From contig OY782765.1 in the NCBI GenBank assembly GCA_963678275.1, positions 5,766,001-5,830,000 on the forward strand: a stretch of 64,000 nucleotides of DNA, written 5' to 3'. Below the pieces are notes generated by a model. It was given only the letters and a program-made list of their open reading frames with translations. It was not told the DNA's origin and ran no database searches. This DNA comes from G963677445 sp963678275. Lineage in GTDB: Bacteria; Bacteroidota; Ignavibacteria; Ignavibacteriales; Melioribacteraceae. The position numbers and the translations under genes are program-made. Within the stretch, counting starts at the first letter, position 1, and each line of letters opens with the position of its first letter. Positions 19,162 through 28,312 of this stretch are shown piece by piece.

Positions 19162-19830
19162 TTAGTTAACCTGGGATCCGTCGAAAAGCCGGATGATTTT
19201 TTCCGATTTCTCAGCAAGATGTTCATCATGGGTTACCATAACAATTGTTGTTTTCCTTTCTTTGTTAAGTTCAATGAGTATGTCGAGAATTTCTGATCCC
19301 ATTACACTATCGAGGTTTCCGGTGGGTTCGTCGGCAAGAATAAGCTCAGGTTTTCCCACTATCGCGCGGGCGATCGCCACACGCTGCATTTGTCCCCCCG
19401 AAAGCTGGTTGGGGAAATGTTCGGTACGAGCGCTCAGCCCGACTCTTTCCAGAGCTTCGAGAGCCAGTTTTTTCCTCTCCCTGCCCGAAAGTCCGTTCCT
19501 GTAGAGAAGAGGAATTTCCACATTATCAACAACCGGCAGATCATTAATCAGGTGGTAGCTCTGAAATACAAAACCTATTTTCTGATTGCGGAATTTCGCC
19601 AGGTTTTTATCCCTGAATCCTATGGTCTCCTGACCATCCAGGCTTACTTTCCCCTCGCTCGGTTCATCGAGAAGACCCATAATATTGAGCAAGGTGCTTT
19701 TCCCGCTTCCCGATGGGCCCATAATTGATATGAACTCACCTTTCCCGATATTCAGGTTGATATCCTGAAGAGCGAGTGTTTCCACTGTTTTTGTCCGATA
19801 TACTTTCTGTACATTTTCAAGAACTATCAT
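19162..19830 (-). CDS. MacB/LolD-type ABC transporter ATPase
   Basis: The 222-residue single ATPase domain has the usual length for LolD/MacB-NBD proteins. Walker A is GPSGSGKST, the Q-loop is in FQSYHLI, the signature is LSGGQMQRVAIARAI, Walker B is LILADEPTGNLD, and the H-switch is VTHDEHLAE. It powers the two FtsX-type permeases encoded just downstream and lies 10 bp after the HlyD-type adaptor gene. The tight operon makes assignment to this export system secure. Confidence 0.95.
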   Translation of the reverse strand: MIVLENVQKVYRTKTVETLALQDINLNIGKGEFISIMGPSGSGKSTLLNIMGLLDEPSEGKVSLDGQETIGFRDKNLAKFRNQKIGFVFQSYHLINDLPVVDNVEIPLLYRNGLSGRERKKLALEALERVGLSARTEHFPNQLSGGQMQRVAIARAIVGKPELILADEPTGNLDSVMGSEILDILIELNKERKTTIVMVTHDEHLAEKSEKIIRLFDGSQVN

Positions 19831-19840
19831 TTTTGCTCCG

Positions 19841-21085
19841 TTAATTTATTTCAATTTTTTCCATATGATAATATTTTTCCATGTTCGAGATAATGACCAC
19901 ATCTCCCGCTTTTATATCCCCGGTCAGTTCAATCCAGTCGAAATTTGAAATACCGAAGCCTATATTTTTCCTGACCGCGCTGTTTTCTTCCATTACATAA
20001 ATTTGCTGATCAGAAAGGCCGGTGAAGAAGGGGCCGTTTTTTACTCTGAGCGCCTTTTCTTTTTTATCAATTATTACAAAAAGTTCAGCCTGCTGATTCG
20101 GCCTTAAAATCTTTTCGGAAGGATTATTCAGCCTGACATTAAAGCTGACAAGGCTTTCATTTATTTCAGGACTAATACTCTCTATTTCTCCATATATATC
20201 TTTTCTGTTGATTCTTATTCTCACCGGAAGTCCCTTTTCAAGTTTGCCCGCGTGCATATCGGATATTTTCCCTTCCACTCTGAAATTATTCAGATCAGCG
20301 ATTCTCGCGATAATTTCACCCTTGTTGACGTTCGCTCCTGTTTCATTTTTAACCCAGGTAATCACACCGCCGAATTCCGCTTTAACCAGGGATAATTCCA
20401 CCGAATTTGAAAGTTCTCCCGCTTCCCGTTTTTTGATAAGCAGCAGCAGTTCCTTTTCTCTTAATTCAGCTTCAAGAACTTTTTTTCTGTTCCCGATCTG
20501 TCTTTCGAGAAGCTCAAGTTCTCTCGCCGCGATTTTTTTATTAAGCTCCGACTGATCGAGGCTGGTTTTGGCGGAAGCGCCAATATCGAAAAGCTTTTTT
20601 TCTCTTTCAAAGACAGATTCGAGATATTTTATCTGAAGCTGTTTTATCTCAAGTTCCGAATTCAGTTCACCAAGTTCCCTCTCCATTTTTAATCTGAGTC
20701 TGGTCAGCTCATTTTCCATTATTTCCGTTTCATTCTTAACTTTTTCCGCCTGGTTAAGTATCTGTTCCCGTTCAAGTGTAACCAGTGATTTGCCTTCAGG
20801 TATCTTTTCCCCCGACAGGCAGTTTACAGAGAGAATTCTCGAATTGACAGGGGAAATAATAATCTGCTCTTTTCCCGGAATAATTTTGCCAGACCCATTC
20901 AGTACCGATTCCACCGGGCCATATTCCGCTTTATACGTACGGATTCTTTTTTTGTCGAGGGAGGGTGTCAGCAGGTTATTGATGATTATAACCAAAATAA
21001 TTATTGCCGCCGCGGCAAAAGAATAGATGAGTGTTTTTTTTACTCTTTCTTTTTTCAGATAATCCTGTGAAATTTCTCTGTCCAT
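19841..21085 (-). CDS. HlyD/MacA-type periplasmic adaptor (membrane fusion protein)
   Basis: The 414-residue protein has one N-terminal anchor (TLIYSFAAAAIIILVIIINNLL), then a lipoyl half-motif (GSGKIIPGKEQIIISPVNSRI), a long coiled-coil hairpin (about residues 105-215, rich in Glu, Leu, Lys), the second lipoyl half (LVKAEFGGVITWVKNETGANVNKGEIIARI split over two strands) and a beta-barrel. It links inner-membrane MacB-type permeases to an outer-membrane channel. No TolC-like gene is adjacent, so a channel encoded elsewhere is presumably used. It is first in the six-gene operon and follows a sigma54-like promoter 27 nt from the start codon. Confidence 0.92.
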   Translation of the reverse strand: MDREISQDYLKKERVKKTLIYSFAAAAIIILVIIINNLLTPSLDKKRIRTYKAEYGPVESVLNGSGKIIPGKEQIIISPVNSRILSVNCLSGEKIPEGKSLVTLEREQILNQAEKVKNETEIMENELTRLRLKMERELGELNSELEIKQLQIKYLESVFEREKKLFDIGASAKTSLDQSELNKKIAARELELLERQIGNRKKVLEAELREKELLLLIKKREAGELSNSVELSLVKAEFGGVITWVKNETGANVNKGEIIARIADLNNFRVEGKISDMHAGKLEKGLPVRIRINRKDIYGEIESISPEINESLVSFNVRLNNPSEKILRPNQQAELFVIIDKKEKALRVKNGPFFTGLSDQQIYVMEENSAVRKNIGFGISNFDWIELTGDIKAGDVVIISNMEKYYHMEKIEIN

Positions 21086-21112
21086 AACCTTTTTTCTTTT
21101 TTATTTTCTTAA

Positions 21113-21128
21113 TCCAATTATCCTGCCA
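21113..21128 (-). promoter_or_regulatory. Candidate sigma54 (-24/-12) promoter of the export operon
   Basis: Read on the minus strand the site is TGGCAGGATAATTGGA, against the consensus TGGCACGNNNNTTGCW. It has GG at -24 and TTGG at -12 with exactly 10 bp between the paired dinucleotides; the deviations are G for C at -20 and G for C in the -12 GC. It ends 27 nt before the adaptor start codon, placing the transcription start near 21102. The operon encodes its own sigma54 activator, which raises the prior. The activator-binding site was not identified. Confidence 0.55.
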
Positions 21129-21265
21129 GAATATTTCCCGCAATTTGGGATAAAAATGTACTGTTGAATTGTATAACATGATCGGATTCGGACAGTATGA
21201 TCGAAATCGAAAAAGGGAGGCAACTTTTTGCCGGGTTGATATTCTTTAATAAAAAAAGGAATAAG

Positions 21266-22567
21266 ATGATAAAAAGAATAGTAATATTGTTGATGGTCAT
21301 TGTTAATTTCACATTATCCGCGGGGATAAATGATGGAAACAGTTCCGCGTTGTTTCAGTCGGGGAAATATTCTGAAGTTATTAAATTGCTGGAAGCGAAA
21401 CTAAAAACAGATTCTCTGAATATCCGTGAGAAAAAAGAACTTGCTTATTCCTATATGAGATTGTTTAAACATAATAACGCGATACCTTTGCTGAGGGAAA
21501 TTAATTCCGAACTGCCCGGTGAAGAGGAATATATGATGGCGCTCGCTGAATGTCTCGGGGTGGAAGGAATGAATATTGAAGCGGGAAATATTCTTCATCA
21601 GATAGTATCCTCTAATCCGGAAAATATTTATGCCTCAATTGAGCTGGGCAAACTTATGATGGAGCGGAAGAGTTACGGTGAGGCGCTGCGGATTTATGAC
21701 CGGCTTTGCGGCATGGACAGCACAAGTTCATATTACAGACGACAGAAGGGCTACTGCTATTTTAGTCTCGATCAGCCTGACAGCTCGATAGCCTGCTATA
21801 AAAAAGCTCTCGATATAAATCCCAAAGACCTTAACGCGATGATACAGCTCGGTAGAATATATTATAAACTTGAGCGGTTTGAGGATTCTTATGATATCCT
21901 GAGTGAGGCAAAAGTACTGAATTTTAAGCATATCCAATTGCTTCGAACACTATCGGAAGCGGCGCTGAAGATTGATAATTTTGACGCGGCAGCTCTTAAT
22001 TACGGAGAACTTATCGCCCTGGGTGACAGCAGCGCGGCAAATTTTCAGAAACTGGGCCTTTCCTATTATTATATCGGCGCTTCACAGCCAAATAACAGCA
22101 GGGGGAATGATATCAAAAACCTGAAATTCAAAGAGGCAATGGAAGCTTTTACCATAGCTGATAAAAAGGGGGCAAATGATCCCCTGACTCTTTTATATAT
22201 CGGGATTCTGCAGAAAGAAAAAGGTGAAACGGAGCTTGCGGCGGAAACTCTCGAGAAGGCTATAGAAAATATGTATCCCGATTTTATAGCTACGGCATAT
22301 ATTCATCTTGGTTCCGCTTATGAAATGTTGAATGAGTACCGTGAATCTATTATCGCTTACCGCAAGGCGCTGAAATTCCGCCCTTCGAAGAAGGACCTTT
22401 ATTTTTACCTCGGTTCGGTTTACGACCGTTACTACGCCGACCGGCTTGTGCCGAAAATTTATTATCAGAAATTCCTCAGGGATGCCGAAGACCCAAACCC
22501 GATACTGAGGGAATTTGCCGAATCCCGAATCGAAAAACTGAGGGAGGAGATACATTTCAGGAAATAA
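21266..22567 (+). CDS. Secreted or periplasmic TPR-repeat protein
   Basis: The 433-residue protein has a signal peptide (MIKRIVILLMVIVNFTLSAG) and about eight TPR units. Clear ones are YRRQKGYCYFSLDQPDSSIACYKKALDINPKD split by helix turns, LNAMIQLGRIYYKLERF, and ATAYIHLGSAYEMLNEYRESIIAYRKAL in parts. ATG 21266 is chosen because it begins the signal peptide and has AAAAGGAAT just upstream; ATG 21197 would bury the signal behind 23 residues. It is divergent from the export operon, sharing a gap of about 180 bp. TPR proteins of this kind are scaffolds; the partner is unknown. Confidence 0.85.
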   Translation: MIKRIVILLMVIVNFTLSAGINDGNSSALFQSGKYSEVIKLLEAKLKTDSLNIREKKELAYSYMRLFKHNNAIPLLREINSELPGEEEYMMALAECLGVEGMNIEAGNILHQIVSSNPENIYASIELGKLMMERKSYGEALRIYDRLCGMDSTSSYYRRQKGYCYFSLDQPDSSIACYKKALDINPKDLNAMIQLGRIYYKLERFEDSYDILSEAKVLNFKHIQLLRTLSEAALKIDNFDAAALNYGELIALGDSSAANFQKLGLSYYYIGASQPNNSRGNDIKNLKFKEAMEAFTIADKKGANDPLTLLYIGILQKEKGETELAAETLEKAIENMYPDFIATAYIHLGSAYEMLNEYRESIIAYRKALKFRPSKKDLYFYLGSVYDRYYADRLVPKIYYQKFLRDAEDPNPILREFAESRIEKLREEIHFRK

Positions 22568-23512
22568 AAGCAGGGAAAGGGAATTGGGAATTGGGAATTG
22601 GGAATTAGGAATTAGGAATTAGGCTCTTATCACCACTCTAACGCCAACATGTTGAGGATAATCCGGGGAGCAAAGTTTGTCAAAAAAGCCTGGTAATAAC
22701 ATGTTGTCGATAATCAGGCCGCGATTCCAAATCCATAAGCTGATGGAGTCAGAAAAAGTTAAGTTATCGGTTAGCTCCAGGATAGTCCTCCCCCGTCTTC
22801 AAAGAAAAACACTTTGAATCCACCCCCTCCAAAGGGGGATATTTCAAATATTTGGATTGGTTGACAAATATCCCCCTTCGGAGGGGGTGGCCTCCGGTCG
22901 TTTTTTGCCGGAGGTCGGGGGAGGACACACCTCGAGTAACTACGAAACTTATACCTGGCAATAAAACTTTCTACTTGTTGATAAATTTCTTACCAATTTT
23001 CGTAGAGTTTAACTTCTTATTGAATAAATCGCTTACCGTTTTGCCAGGGAACTTTTCCCCAACAGGGTGTTTTCCTCAGCTTTGCCTGGGGAAAATTTGG
23101 GCAACTTAACAATAATATTCTTACATTTTATGGCATGAACACAGCCGGAGGTTGGCCCGATGCTGCTGATCGAAACAAGCGGCGGTAGCTTCGACTCCGC
23201 TCAGCCGCCGGACAGGTTCATTGTTTCTGGCTTGGCCAGATTCTGATTACTCAGTTAGCATTAAAATTCGGCATTTGATTCCGGTCTTTTTGCAAAGGAG
23301 GCAAAAAACCGGAATGACAATCAATAAGGAATGTAATTGGGCAAAAACCAAATGTCTCATTTGTCCCCTTGTTATTTCACTTTTGGCTACGCCAGTCTAT
23401 GCTAACAATTATGCTGCTTTGACAAGATCTTTTGGTCCTGGTTTTACAAGCTTAAGAATTGGGAATGAGCCGAATTTATTCCTGATACTGCCCGGCTTTT
23501 TTTTATACGGTT
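22568..23512. repeat. Repeat island 3 (non-coding, 0.95 kb)
   Basis: It holds a GGAATTG/GGAATTA heptamer array (22576-22623), a diverged MITE-like copy (22770-22940), a reverse-oriented relic of the 46-bp element (about 22985-23025), the hairpin element (23134-23226) and a degraded 46-bp element after CTGGCTTGGCCAG (about 23245-23275). It also holds a hairpin ATTCCGGTCTTTTTGC / GCAAAAAACCGGAAT near 23279-23316, also present in degraded form at 11776-11823. It separates convergent genes. The short open frame at 23221-23532 is judged accidental because it is made of these modules. Confidence 0.8.
22770..22940. mobile_element. MITE-like inverted-repeat element, copy 2
   Basis: A 171-bp relative of 11062-11230. 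It shares GTCCTCCCCCGTC and the terminal CTCGAGTAAC, with inner arms CCACCCCCTCC and GGAGGGGGTGG. The GCCTCCGGTCG / GCCGGAGGTCGG hairpin near the right end is particular to this copy. The left end (GTTAGCTCCAGG) is more degraded than in copy 1. Confidence 0.6.
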
Positions 23513-26500
23513 TTAAGTGGTCTTTTTTGTAAATGTCAATTCCGGCAGGATAATTCTAATTTCATTTTCCATCTCTTTGTTCTTCCACAGGACAATGAAT
23601 TTTATGAAAGCGGAGGTTATTTCATATCCCTTTGATCGTTTTTCTTCAATTGTTTTTTGAAACTTCTTTGAAAAACGTAATATTTTTTCACGTTTACTGT
23701 TCAGACAGTAATCTGTTTTCACAGTCAGAGGTTCGCCGGCATGGAGTTCCTTTATCGGGTCCTGAACCAGGTCAAAATAACCCAGGTTTAAATCTTCATA
23801 TCCCAGGGACATATATAATACCACTGGTTCATCATAAATATTATTGTCAAACTCTCTTTCAAGGTTTTCAGCGGTAATATTATCCATTACAGAGCTGTTT
23901 GTAAAGATAAAAAGATTTTTCTTAGCCCTGGTGATGGCGACAAAAATCTCACGTATTTTTTCCTCAGTAATCGCGTAATCATCCCGAAGCATCAAAAAGA
24001 CATTATCAAATTCTTTACCTTTTGCTTTATGGATAGTTGAAATTAAAATTGTGCCTGTATCGTTTTTGGTGAAGTCCCTGGTTTCAGACTCTTCCAAAAA
24101 ATATTGAAGATCAGTTTTATACCTGGTCTTATGAGTATCCTCAAATTCCTTCATAATATTTAATATTAAATCCAGGTTGCCGCTTTGGGCAAATTGTGTT
24201 TTCATTTCAGCTTTTATTTCAGCCCATTTTTCATTTGGTATTTTTGGACCCTCAGATTCTTTGTTGATTTTGTACAGAAGAAACCTGACTTCCAGGAGAT
24301 TAGCAAGGTGAAATTCTTTACCCGCCTGGTTCAGTTTTGCTGGTATTTCTTCTTTGCGCAATAACCCGTAGATGATCAGCGCCTCCTCATTTGAATGTGT
24401 CATTATACAAACAGAACCGTAAAGAGCTGAGGAAGAAACTTCCCCGACCAGGGGCACAATCAGATTATTTTGAGAATATTTAAAGATTTTTATCCTGCCA
24501 TTACCCCTTTTATACGATTTTAGGTCATTAGTTTTTAAACGTTTATCCACTCTTTTTATAAAAACATTCGAAAAATGCACGAGGTTTTCGCAACCGCGAT
24601 AATTGCGGGTTAATTCATATTTGCGGGAGTTATTTCTTTTTAGCAGCATTCTCATATATTTTGAATTCGCGCCTCTGAATTCAAATATATTCTGATCATC
24701 ATCACCTACCGCGATGAGTCTGATTCCATCATTTATTTCACATATTTTTTCTATCAGCCTATATTCGGCTTCATTGAGGTCCTGCGCTTCATCAATAACA
24801 ATAACACTTTTTGTAACCCTGCATCTTTCAATTTCATTTCTGTCAAGTTTGTTAATGGTATCGGTAATAATCTGATCTGATTTTTCAATTGTCCCGACCT
24901 GTCCGGTGATATCAAAACACCATGAATGAAAAGTTTTAATTTCAATATAATGGGCCGCGTTGCCAATAAGTTTAAGCATTCTTTTTTTGAATTCAGAAGC
25001 CGCCGCGCGCGAGAAGGTAAGCATAAGTAGTTGTTCATGTTTAATATCCTCCAATAATAATAACGACGCTATTTTGCTTACAAGAAGTTTTGTTTTTCCG
25101 CTTCCCGGTCCGGCCGCGACTACAATAGTTTCCGATTCCTTATCATTGATGATTTCTTTCTGCTGTTCTGAAAGTTCTCCTAAAATTTCATAATATTTTG
25201 ACTGTGTGATTGGTTTATCGAGGATTTCGCTTTGGTTCCGAAAATACCTTCTGAGAAATGAGCTGTAATCCAGGTTGAAGTAGTCATGAACAAATTTCAG
25301 CGCCGCGTCATAATCTTCCACCATCCTTTTAGCGTATTCACCAACGATATGAATCTTTTGTGTCCTCGCTTTGTAAAAATTCTCTAAAGGTTTATAGTCA
25401 TCCTGCTTGTAAAGTATCCGGTTGTTTTTTTCAATCCGTTCTATTGTAAGTCTGTTATATACAACAAGAAAGCCGCTTTCAATATTTATGCCGCGGATTT
25501 TGCTGAGGAAAAAAAGAGAATTTTCAACATCCTGAATATTGATTGGATTCTCAAATAGAAGGGATGATTCATTTATAATTTTCAGCAGTTCAATAATTGA
25601 AAATTCTATCCTTATCTGCTCATCATCCCCGGTATCATGCTGCATTCTTTTTCTGTCATATAAATAATTGATAATTGCGCCGGTGATTGAATTCAATTTA
25701 TCAATCTTTTTCTTTAACTCTACTGTTTCTTCATTAAATATTATTCTTAAATGATGAGAAATATTATCCTGGTACTGAATTTTTATCCAGTTCCTCACCT
25801 TCCAGAAATTTAATATGGTCCTTATTTTTCTTGGGGAAGAATGGGTATTGCCCAGTTCATTGAGGGATTCATTCAGCTCTTTCAGATTATATGTGTCGTC
25901 ATTAATATTGAAGAGAGTCAGCAAATCGGAAGAAAGGCGGCACATCTGGCCGGAATGTGAAATAAGCGCCTGCATCTGTTTTGATTTTTCAATATAGGCA
26001 GTCATATCCATGCTGTCAGCGAGAATTTTTGCCTGCCTCATCAGTCTGATGACATTAATTACTTCTTCTTTAACAATTCCCAGGTGGTCTGAGATATAAT
26101 CTACCCGCGATTCGGCAATCTCATTTTCTTTTGAGATTCTGCTTTTACCGGCGATAAGTTTTACAATTATCCTGTGCGCCTGTTCTTTCTGCTTTTGTGT
26201 GAAAAGAGAAGAATTGTTGATTTTTTCAATTGCTTCATTAGCTGTTTTACACTGGATGCTGCTCGCGTAAATTCTCGGAACGTTCTGTTTCCTTTTCAGC
26301 AGCCCCGCGATTTCGAGGGCCGATAACGATGTTTTAACTCTTGTTTCAATATCAACCACAGTATCATTCCAGCCGGCTTCACGCGCTATTTCGAGAGGTG
26401 AAGCGGTTATCACCGAATGTTTTTTTGATAATCTTTTTACAGCGGTCCAGATTTGTTGAATTTCACTTATAGAAATTTTTGTCTGGTTCAAAAGAATAAA

Positions 26501-28312
26501 ATGTTTATTAAGGTCCTCTTCATCAAAGAGAATAAAACATTCGGCGCTGATATTCTGATCTCTTCCGGCGCGTCCGGCTTCCTGAACATAATTTTCGAGG
26601 GAATCGGAAATATCAAAGTGAATTACCATTCCCACATCTTTTTTGTCTACTCCCATTCCGAACGCCGAGGTTGCCACAATTATATCAAGTTCTCCACTTG
26701 TAAACCGCTCCTGATTTTTATTTTTTTCCCTGATATCCATTTTGCCATGATAGGGAGCGGCGCTGAAACCATCCTGGGATAATCTGTCAGCAATTTTTTT
26801 TGCCCTCTGTGTCCGGGAAACATAAATGATGGAAGCGCATTTTTTGCTCTCGAGGAGCCTTCTTAATTCCTGGTATTTTTTTTCTTCGCCGGGATTTTCA
26901 AAAACCTCGTATGTAAGGTTTTTACGACTTTCATCTGTTTTAAAAAGCTCAAGTGAAATATCAAGTTTTTCACTGAAATATCGCTGAATATCGGCAATAA
27001 CATTTTGCTGGGCTGTCGCGGTAAAACATGATACGGGAATTTGTTTATTGCCATCTTTAAATTTTTGCAGGTTCGCTATAAAATCGGCAATATAAAGATA
27101 ATCGACCCTGAAGTCATGTCCCCAAGTGGAAAAACAGTGAGCCTCATCAATTACAAAACGGTTTATAAATCTGCCGAAAAGGAGCCGTTCAATCGTCTTT
27201 GACCTGAGTGATTCGGGTGAAATGTAAAGTATTTTTGCCGAACCGTTTTCAACTCTTTCAAAAGCCTTGCTTCTTTCAATCGGGTCAAGCATCCCGTTTA
27301 TAGTAACAGCTTCGGTAATATTGCTTTCTTCAAGTTTGTCCACCTGGTCTTTCATCAGGGATTGCAATGGTGAAATAACAACCGTAAGGCCCCGGTTGTT
27401 ATCTCCTGTCATCAGGGCGGGGAGTTGAAAGGTTAAAGATTTCCCACCCCCGGTCGGGAAAATAACCAGAAGAGATTTATTGAAGAGGGCGGCTTCGACA
27501 GCTCTCTGCTGCAAAGGTTCACCCTCGAATTTTCGAAAATTTTCGAATCCAAAATATTTCTTCAGACCTCTGAAAGGATCAAGGTTTTTAAGGCAAAAAT
27601 TACATCCCTCAAGACAGGGTGTATTTCTGAGCTTATGTATGATCGTTTCAACAGCGGGGAATCTTTTAAGCAGCCAGGGAGGAGTGACGGAGTCCCTGTC
27701 CCTGGTAAGAATCAGCGCGATAGCGTAAGCCAGCTCAACCGGTTTATCCGCGATAAACCGCTCAATTTGAGCGTTTGAACAAATTTCATCAGAAAGCAAA
27801 TTTTTAATATTTTGCGGGAGCTTTTCGGTATGGATGCCATCACTATTTTGAAATTTGAAAAAACCGGTGAAATATTTGCTGTTTTTTAATAATTCCCTGT
27901 AAATCTGTTTTTCCGCCTCAGCGAGAGAGTTAAATTTATTTAGTTCATCATAAAATAACTCGCGGGCATTTTTTGAATCGTTTAAAGGGTTGTTGAGACT
28001 ATCTGAAAGAAGTTTATCATCTTTAACAAGCTTATGATAAGGTTTTTGCGGAAACAAAAGGGGTGATAAATACAGTGTATCGATTAAAAAGAATTTACCA
28101 CTTTTTATCGGCGGTCTTTCATTTAGAATGTATTTGAAATCATGATCAATGATATTATGACCACAGATAAAACTGAACCGGTTTAGTATGCTTATAAACT
28201 TTTCAACAGAAGCGCCATGATAACTTCTGTTATCGCCACTGACGCAACCGATATCCTTAATTTTTCCCGCATTAGAATCTATTTCAAAATCAAAAAATAA
28301 AATTGGTTTCAT
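23513..28312 (-). CDS. Exonuclease-RecQ-UvrD triple-fusion DNA helicase
   Basis: The 1599-residue protein has four recognisable parts. A DEDD-type 3'-5' exonuclease-like N-terminus has DFE at 8-10 and GHNIIDHD at 51-58. A CLEGCNFC cysteine patch sits near 235. A complete RecQ superfamily-2 core has GGGKS 288-292, DEAH 389-392 and a YVQEAGRAGRD motif VI. A UvrD/Rep superfamily-1 helicase has GPGSGKT 1068-1074, DEAQD from 1174, VGDDDQNIFEFRGA near 1206, and STIHKAKGKEFD near 1425. Two motors plus a nuclease in one chain suggests processing of forked, recombining or invading DNA. Large RecQ proteins of this layout are, to my recollection, known in Bacteroidota but uncharacterised. The gene stands alone between repeat islands. 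Confidence 0.88.
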   Translation of the reverse strand: MKPILFFDFEIDSNAGKIKDIGCVSGDNRSYHGASVEKFISILNRFSFICGHNIIDHDFKYILNERPPIKSGKFFLIDTLYLSPLLFPQKPYHKLVKDDKLLSDSLNNPLNDSKNARELFYDELNKFNSLAEAEKQIYRELLKNSKYFTGFFKFQNSDGIHTEKLPQNIKNLLSDEICSNAQIERFIADKPVELAYAIALILTRDRDSVTPPWLLKRFPAVETIIHKLRNTPCLEGCNFCLKNLDPFRGLKKYFGFENFRKFEGEPLQQRAVEAALFNKSLLVIFPTGGGKSLTFQLPALMTGDNNRGLTVVISPLQSLMKDQVDKLEESNITEAVTINGMLDPIERSKAFERVENGSAKILYISPESLRSKTIERLLFGRFINRFVIDEAHCFSTWGHDFRVDYLYIADFIANLQKFKDGNKQIPVSCFTATAQQNVIADIQRYFSEKLDISLELFKTDESRKNLTYEVFENPGEEKKYQELRRLLESKKCASIIYVSRTQRAKKIADRLSQDGFSAAPYHGKMDIREKNKNQERFTSGELDIIVATSAFGMGVDKKDVGMVIHFDISDSLENYVQEAGRAGRDQNISAECFILFDEEDLNKHFILLNQTKISISEIQQIWTAVKRLSKKHSVITASPLEIAREAGWNDTVVDIETRVKTSLSALEIAGLLKRKQNVPRIYASSIQCKTANEAIEKINNSSLFTQKQKEQAHRIIVKLIAGKSRISKENEIAESRVDYISDHLGIVKEEVINVIRLMRQAKILADSMDMTAYIEKSKQMQALISHSGQMCRLSSDLLTLFNINDDTYNLKELNESLNELGNTHSSPRKIRTILNFWKVRNWIKIQYQDNISHHLRIIFNEETVELKKKIDKLNSITGAIINYLYDRKRMQHDTGDDEQIRIEFSIIELLKIINESSLLFENPINIQDVENSLFFLSKIRGINIESGFLVVYNRLTIERIEKNNRILYKQDDYKPLENFYKARTQKIHIVGEYAKRMVEDYDAALKFVHDYFNLDYSSFLRRYFRNQSEILDKPITQSKYYEILGELSEQQKEIINDKESETIVVAAGPGSGKTKLLVSKIASLLLLEDIKHEQLLMLTFSRAAASEFKKRMLKLIGNAAHYIEIKTFHSWCFDITGQVGTIEKSDQIITDTINKLDRNEIERCRVTKSVIVIDEAQDLNEAEYRLIEKICEINDGIRLIAVGDDDQNIFEFRGANSKYMRMLLKRNNSRKYELTRNYRGCENLVHFSNVFIKRVDKRLKTNDLKSYKRGNGRIKIFKYSQNNLIVPLVGEVSSSALYGSVCIMTHSNEEALIIYGLLRKEEIPAKLNQAGKEFHLANLLEVRFLLYKINKESEGPKIPNEKWAEIKAEMKTQFAQSGNLDLILNIMKEFEDTHKTRYKTDLQYFLEESETRDFTKNDTGTILISTIHKAKGKEFDNVFLMLRDDYAITEEKIREIFVAITRAKKNLFIFTNSSVMDNITAENLEREFDNNIYDEPVVLYMSLGYEDLNLGYFDLVQDPIKELHAGEPLTVKTDYCLNSKREKILRFSKKFQKTIEEKRSKGYEITSAFIKFIVLWKNKEMENEIRIILPELTFTKKTT

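Noticed and set aside
23221..23532. A 103-codon frame after the fourth hairpin element.
   Set aside because: It begins in module sequence, overlaps the end of the helicase gene and has no RBS; no family resemblance.
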